In this document: positions 59,276 through 64,000 of the stretch, in pieces | Layout: every line of letters begins with the position of its first letter | How positions within the stretch are numbered: position 1 is the stretch's first letter | Assembly: GCA_025677815.1 (NCBI GenBank) | Contig: JAIXMP010000009.1 | Location: forward strand, 992,001 to 1,056,000 | Source: Phascolomyces articulosus | Taxonomy: Eukaryota > Mucoromycota > Mucoromycetes > Mucorales > Lichtheimiaceae | DNA length: 64,000 nt | Reading direction: 5' to 3' | Position numbers and translations under genes: made by a program | The notes under the pieces: model-generated | Database searches by the model: none | Seen by the model: only the letters and a program-made list of their open reading frames with translations | Told to the model about the DNA's origin: nothing

Positions 59276-60055
59276 GTAGTCAAATAAATGCATATCCAAA
59301 TATATTTTATTGCAGTATTTCTTTTTATTAATTCGAGTAACTTTTATATAGCAAATGTTTAAAATAATATCATATACATAGTACGTGATAACTCACTACT
59401 ATTGCAAAAAAATAAAAGGATGGTCATACGTATGTTGGATAGAAAAAAAAGTAGATAATTATTATAAACATTATAAATTTTAAAATAATTAATATCCATA
59501 GCTTGGTACATATATGTATTGATATGTATACATGATTGCTCTACAAATGCTTCTTTATTTTTTTGTACGTACGTATTTATACATATGCTGATTATGGGAT
59601 TAGTATATAAAAAGGCATTTGAATTGGAGAAATTCATACCCCCTCTTTACAAATATTTATCATAAACTATATGTGTTTCTATTAAATTGTGTAGTTCTCA
59701 GTACAATAAAAAGAAATCATAAGTCTCAATCTATGCCATCAACCTATATATGTAATTCATATATCAACTATTTTGCACTTTTTAATAGATATAACTGAAG
59801 AGTTTAAGAATAAGCATTGTCATAAATTGGTCTTTCCATACATATGAGCATAAGCTTTTAACTATATTCCTCAGGTAATACCACAAAAAGCGCCCAGTAA
59901 TATCGGATGCCTTATCCGACCATGATAACCCCATCCGTGTAACATTTACAAAAATATCTTTTAGGTAAATTCAAGTATATTTTGGTAAATTTTAAACCAG
60001 AAAAACCCAAATTCCAGTTTTTTTGGGTCTTTCACCTGAATTCTGGTTTTTCCGA

Positions 60056-60085
60056 GTAAATTCCAGGAAATTTTTTTTTACAGTG
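60056..60085 (-). repeat. Right terminal inverted repeat of the CACTA-like element
   Basis: Inverted partner of the left end; flanked outside by the TTA target duplication. Confidence 0.85.
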
Positions 60086-60088
60086 TTA

Positions 60089-60552
60089 CATATGCAGAGG
60101 CAAAAACAATTTTACGTGAAAGTCACGATTTTGGCAAAAGCTATTATATGAAGAAGATGATAGTAACACTGATGAGCTTGACTAAAATTATTGAATATTA
60201 CGTTCTACTTTGCCTTATTTTTTTATATTTTCTTATCTTATTTCTTTCACTATACATGTACCTATATCTACTATTTATCCAGCACCAAACCTTTATTCCC
60301 AAATAGCGGCCATTTCCTTTTTCCTTATTTCTATAATTTTATCTGTCTTTTTTTTTTTAAAAAAAAATTAAACACAAAACAAAAATTTGAGACACTATCT
60401 ATTGTGTCATTGTAGGTTAAATTTCTAATATAGGTAATTATATATTGAATTTTTGTAAACTTGTACTGTTACTATTATATGTTTACAACATTTTTGAATT
60501 ATTAAATCAGAGACATAAAACACAAAAGGTAAATACCATTGATTCTAAATGC
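60089..60552. other. Flank of the CACTA insertion
   Basis: The first 100 bases continue the interrupted exon (a second frame ends EEDDSNTDELD-stop). The rest is AT-rich without a gene. Confidence 0.4.
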
Positions 60553-60684
60553 TGATCAAGGGCGCAGCGTAAACAAATTAGATGAAGGCAGCAAAAATAA
60601 ATTTGATCAAGGGCACAGCATGGCACTTGAAGATCAAGAACGCAGCGTGGCATTAGAAGACCAAGGGCGCAGCGTGATACTAAA
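60553..60684 (+). repeat. 27-bp tandem repeat, about five units, in frame
   Basis: Units start near 60553, 60580, 60604, 60631 and 60658, built on GATCAAGGGCGCAGCGTGGC. As codons they read DQGRSVNKL, DEGSKNKF, DQGHSMALE, DQERSVALE, DQGRSVILK. The period of nine codons keeps a frame open from 60539 to 60787. Whether it is translated is unknown. Confidence 0.7.
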
Positions 60685-60746
60685 ACAACCCCTGGTCTGC
60701 TGTGCCCCTAGTGTGGATCTTGCTGTGCCCGTAGTAATTTTGTTCC
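60655..60746 (+). repeat. Dispersed repeat, inverted partner of 53641-53727
   Basis: It includes the last tandem unit and continues through GGTCTGCTGTGCCCCTAGTG and GGATCTTGCTGTGCCCGTAG, ending at AGTAATTTTG in both copies. Confidence 0.75.
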
Positions 60747-60891
60747 AGAAAGTAGCAATGTTTATATATCACATCTTCGCAGTATAACAGAAAAAACTCA
60801 GCATGAAACTCATAAACAAAGTTATTTCGCCATCCATTTCCTACCATATTCGATTACTTTTCATGAAAATTTTTACGCGATGACATGCAGT

Positions 60892-62437
60892 CGTCCCAAA
60901 CTTGCTTTTGCGAGGATATGCACTTCAGAGGGTAAAATTTTTTAAATGCCGCTAAATCCATTTAAATGTGAACCCCAAAGTTTCAATGCAATTTCAATGT
61001 GAGCCTGACATTTAAATGCATTTAAATTCATCACACAGCCTTTAAATGCGTTCAAACGATTTATTTCACCTTTAAATGCATTCAAACGGTTTACTCCACT
61101 GTAAAATGCATTTAACAGTCGTATTAAATCTTTACACGTATTTACTCGGTATAATAAGTATTTAAACACCTTTGTATTGGTTTATTCCTCATTAAAATAA
61201 TAATAACAAATGTATTTATTATCATAATATACAAAGTTGATTTCATTCTCTTTTTCTTTCATTTTCTGTTGTGTCTCTAAAGTTTTTTTTATCAGAGGTT
61301 AATTCTTATGCCTTATCAATTCAAGGACAGTAATACTCCAACATATACATATTGTGAAGTTCTTCTGTTTATAAACTTTGATTCAATCATAAATTAATCT
61401 GTTATTATTAACGAAAAGCATACAAATACTTCACAAGGAGGGTTAGCATACGATAATAATAACAATAGTAGTTGTAACAATTATAATAATATAAGCTTCT
61501 ATACATAAATAATTGGTTCTAATTTTGCTGCCCAAAGATTCAGGATTGATATATATTTAAATAATAAAATGTGTTCAAAAGGAATAAAAAGATAGGTGGC
61601 AAAGTGAGATAATAATAGAGGTAGGTAATAAAAATGATATAACGAAATAGCTTGGAAAATAAGAAAATAAGAGGTTTCAGGAATAAGAATAAAGTCAGAT
61701 AGTAAAAGATATTGGAATTTTTTTTTGTTTTTTTTGTTTGGGAAGATAATTGCTGATTGATAAGTAGAAAGGACAAGTGTGTTATTTCATAGTAGCAAAC
61801 AGTTAGTAAAAAAGGTAATAAAAAGATAGGGAAAGCAACAGATTTATTCCTTAATATCAGAGCCATCGACTGGCCATTGTTGCAATTGTTGTAAAGGTAT
61901 ATGAAGATATTCTTCATCTGATTGTCTCCCGCTTTCTCTTTTGCTGACAACATACTCAATCAACCAATCCCTTCCTCACTTCAAAACTTACATCGTATAA
62001 TTTTTCTCTATAAAATACATAAAAATAATGCAACATTATAATTTATATTGGACATTAAAATAAAATGATTCTTGAATTGATAAGGCAGATAAGAATTAAC
62101 TTTTGATAAGAAAAACTGAAATCAACTTTGTATATGGTAATAAATACATTTGTTATTATTATTTTAATGAGGAATAAACCAATACAAAGGTGTTTAAATA
62201 CTTATTATACCGAGTAAATACGTGTAAAGATTTAATACGACTGTTAAATGCATTTTACAGTGGAGTAAACCGTTTGAACGCATTTAAAGGCTGTGTGATG
62301 AATTTAGATGCATTTAAATGTCAGGCTCACATTGAAATTGCATTGAAATTTTGGGGTTCACATTTAAATGGATTTAGCGGCATTTAAAAAATTTTATTCT
62401 TTGAAGTTCATATTCTTGCAAAAGCAGGTTTGGGACG
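60892..62437. mobile_element. Non-autonomous foldback element with long terminal inverted repeats
   Basis: Left arm 60892-61325 and right arm 62071-62437 are inverted copies of each other, running outward to CGTCCCAAAC. Shared inner landmarks are ATTTTTTAAATGCCGCTAAA, TTTAAATGTGAACCCCA, AACACCTTTGTATTGGTTTA and CTTATC...AATTCAAG. Each arm has internal TTTAAATGCATT/AAATGCATTCAAACG units; the left arm has one unit more. The roughly 745-bp centre has no transposase; its longest frame (61540-61959, minus) is hydrophobic Phe/Leu/Tyr text. The termini resemble Tc1/mariner ends (CAGT...CCCAAAC on the left), but no TA duplication is clear. Mirror-image ORFs in the arms are artefacts of the repeat. 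Confidence 0.8.
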
Positions 62438-62467
62438 TTCATTTTATTCCATTCATGGCGTGTTACA

Positions 62468-63148
62468 TTATCCTAAATAACTCCAGTACAACAAATTTAG
62501 AAAGATCTCAATAAAAGCATTTTCGACACATGCTTTGGGAATGTCTTGAATCATTCCAGTCATCGCATCGTTTTTACTCATAAGATGCCTTTTTATAATA
62601 TTGATGGTGCACCACAGGGAGTTCCATTGCCGCCTAGTAAACTTGTACCAAATGTTACAAGCATAGGTTAAATGAAGACCGTCATACATAGTAAGATGAT
62701 GTAAGATAGTGATTATCACTTCGGTTGGAAAGATAGTTGTTATTGTTGTCTATCGGTTTTAAAAGTTGAGTATGTTTTTTCTAACAGGCTACGTCCAGGA
62801 TGTGATATTGCTACTGCATAAATACCTCGTATCGATGCTTTGATGGACTGTAACTTCAGCATAATACGCGTCAGGGCATGTATTATGGTCCATTGGATTA
62901 GCTTATCGGATATCATTGGGTGCATGTCTAAAGTTAGCTTGTTTATTATAGGCAGCGGCGCGATGGAGTAATGCTATAGAAAGATTGGATTGTAGGCCAT
63001 CAATAAATTGATCGAAATCGGCATTCGCTTACGAGTCTTTTCCTAATTCAAAGTCGTACGCTATTGTTGAAAGATCGAGTCGTGTTTCTGTGCAGATGGA
63101 ATAGGCGTCGTGTAGTATGGACGTGAAAGATGATTCATTTTGGATCAT
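62468..63148 (-). pseudogene. Decayed TPR/F-box gene, N-terminal half
   Basis: From an ATG at 63148 the minus strand reads MIQNESSFTSILHDAYSICT to a stop, then FDQFIDGLQSNLSIALLHRA with AAYNKQANFRHA, a TPR helix pair. After frame changes come ASIRGIYAVAISHPGRSLLE and then an F-box: FPTEVIITILHHLTMYDGLH with YACNIWYKFTRRQWNSLWCT. It continues with MSKNDAMTGMIQDIPKACVE to a stop at 62468, 31 bp from the foldback element. The LRR part is missing, possibly removed when the element arrived. It is a third member of the F-box family in this window. Confidence 0.65.
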
Positions 63149-64000
63149 CTTGAGAATAATGGGAAATCAATACAATGATAAAAAACAAAAATGTTGTTGT
63201 TGTGCATCAGCACAAGAGGAGTGAAATAATACTACTTTTTGTGCTCAAAAAAGCCTTCCGTTTTAAGGCAGTTGTTGAGCGACATACAGAAGTCAACTAT
63301 GGATGTCGAATGAATTATTTATGTCCAAAACATATGCCTAGTCGTATAGAACACTGAATGAATTCTATGCTAAATTATCCAATGAGACCTTCCTTTCCCA
63401 ACAAGAATGATTAGCTACAATGATAAAGAACCATACGGAAAAAATCAACAAATAAAAACATTGTATAATATACGTTCATACCAAATAAGATCCACATAAT
63501 TTACGTATAAAGGAGGCACTCATCTAATTATGTCATTCCTAGGTTTCACTTTCGCCAATGTGTTTTCAAATAAGCAAATAGCCTTGTTCAGCTTATTTTT
63601 TTGTGTCACTCGTGGCAATTGAGTGAGTGTGTTTGTGTGTGTCAGATGATGATTTATATATATCTTATCATAGTTTTTTTCTAGCTGTATTATAATCTAC
63701 TAGTCATTTCAGGTACAATAACTCGGTTTTTATAAAATGATGAGGAAATATAATAATATACTTGTAGTAAAGCATCATATAATAAATGGAATATGCATTG
63801 TAAATCATGCATCTTATTAATTATAGTATAATAAATGATGGCACCTAATAAAGATATCCCATGAGATAGAGAAAAAAAAAGAAATCGTACTTTGTTATAG
63901 TTATTGATAATAATATCTAATAAAAGAATGATGACCCCATAAAAAGAAGCTTATGTTTGGTTGATTTGCATAACAAGCATTCAAGAAAAAGAGAGATAAG
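63149..64000. other. End of window, no supported gene
   Basis: A 60-codon + frame at 63175-63357 contains a Cys/His-containing stretch (ERHTEVNYGCRMNYLCPKHM), which may be a relic. The rest is AT-rich. Confidence 0.4.

Larger units (their letters stand above)
54659..60085 (+). mobile_element. CACTA-like (EnSpm/CMC) DNA transposon, near-complete
   Basis: The element is 5427 bp. It starts CACTGTAAAAAAATTTCC and ends with the inverted form GGAAATTTTTTTTTACAGTG. TTA lies directly outside both ends (54656-54658 and 60086-60088), a 3-bp target duplication as expected for CACTA elements. Subterminal regions repeat a CCTGAATTCWGGT-type motif and GGTTTTTTTGGGT on both sides. Inside lie a Tnp2-type transposase gene and a second ORF on the same strand. 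The terminal repeats still match well, so the insertion is fairly recent even though the transposase has one frameshift. Confidence 0.9.

Noticed and set aside
60942..62387. Two nearly identical small ORFs (MFKYLLYRVNTCK...) on opposite strands
   Set aside because: They are mirror images created by the terminal inverted repeats of the foldback element, not genes.
1..64000. tRNA, rRNA or CRISPR features
   Set aside because: I looked for tRNA B-box-like GGTTCGAATCC strings, rRNA conserved cores and regularly spaced direct repeats and saw none; a covariance search would be needed to exclude divergent tRNAs.

Overview
The window looks like AT-rich nuclear DNA of an early-diverging fungus, most likely Mucoromycota/Mucorales (inference, no rRNA or tRNA marker seen). 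The real genes are broken by many short GT-AG introns of about 60-190 bp, intergenic DNA is full of A/T runs and microsatellites, and decayed repeats and transposons fill the space between small gene islands. I rebuilt exon chains by joining reading frames across splice sites; every junction given keeps phase.

Layout. 1-4 kb: the 3' part of a Gid7/WDR26-type WD40 gene (+) facing a nine-exon poly(A) polymerase gene (-). 4-8.2 kb: degenerate DNA, including a truncated copy of the acidic-protein gene downstream. 8.2-11.9 kb: an intronless, very acidic, repeat-containing protein; then four short exon-like units that each begin with the same small palindrome; then a large inverted repeat. 11.9-15.3 kb: a G-depleted tract on the + strand with diverged minisatellites. 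15.3-28.6 kb: mostly empty, apart from a GPI-anchored Kre9/Knh1-like wall protein (-) and two coding-like relics. 28.6-32 kb: an Sqs1-like R3H/G-patch gene (+) and an Alb1-like gene (-), both predicted ribosome-assembly factors, with stop codons 25 bp apart. 32.7-34.9 kb: a candidate inverted-repeat element holding a decayed C2H2 zinc-finger gene. 37.4-40.6 kb: a decayed F-box/LRR paralogue just upstream of an intact TPR/F-box/LRR gene. 41.8-47.7 kb: a compact island with an OTUD3-like deubiquitinase (-), a gankyrin/Nas6 orthologue (-), a polyQ acidic protein (-) and an N-terminal amidase Nta1 (+). 47.7-54.4 kb: no gene, but one copy of a dispersed inverted repeat. 54.66-60.09 kb: a 5.4-kb CACTA-like transposon with TIRs, a TTA target duplication, a Tnp2-type transposase carrying one frameshift, and an accessory ORF. 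60.5-63.1 kb: a 27-bp tandem repeat, a 1.5-kb foldback element with TIRs of about 0.4 kb, and a second decayed F-box gene.

Functional theme. Five intact or partly covered genes belong to ubiquitin/N-degron/proteasome biology (Gid7, F-box, OTU, Nas6, Nta1). This may be chance, but it is the clearest shared theme. The items I find least explained are the palindrome-headed micro-exon series at 10.0-10.8 kb, the G-depleted tract, and the separable dispersed repeats linking 7 kb with 14 kb, 15 kb with 53 kb, and 53 kb with 60 kb.
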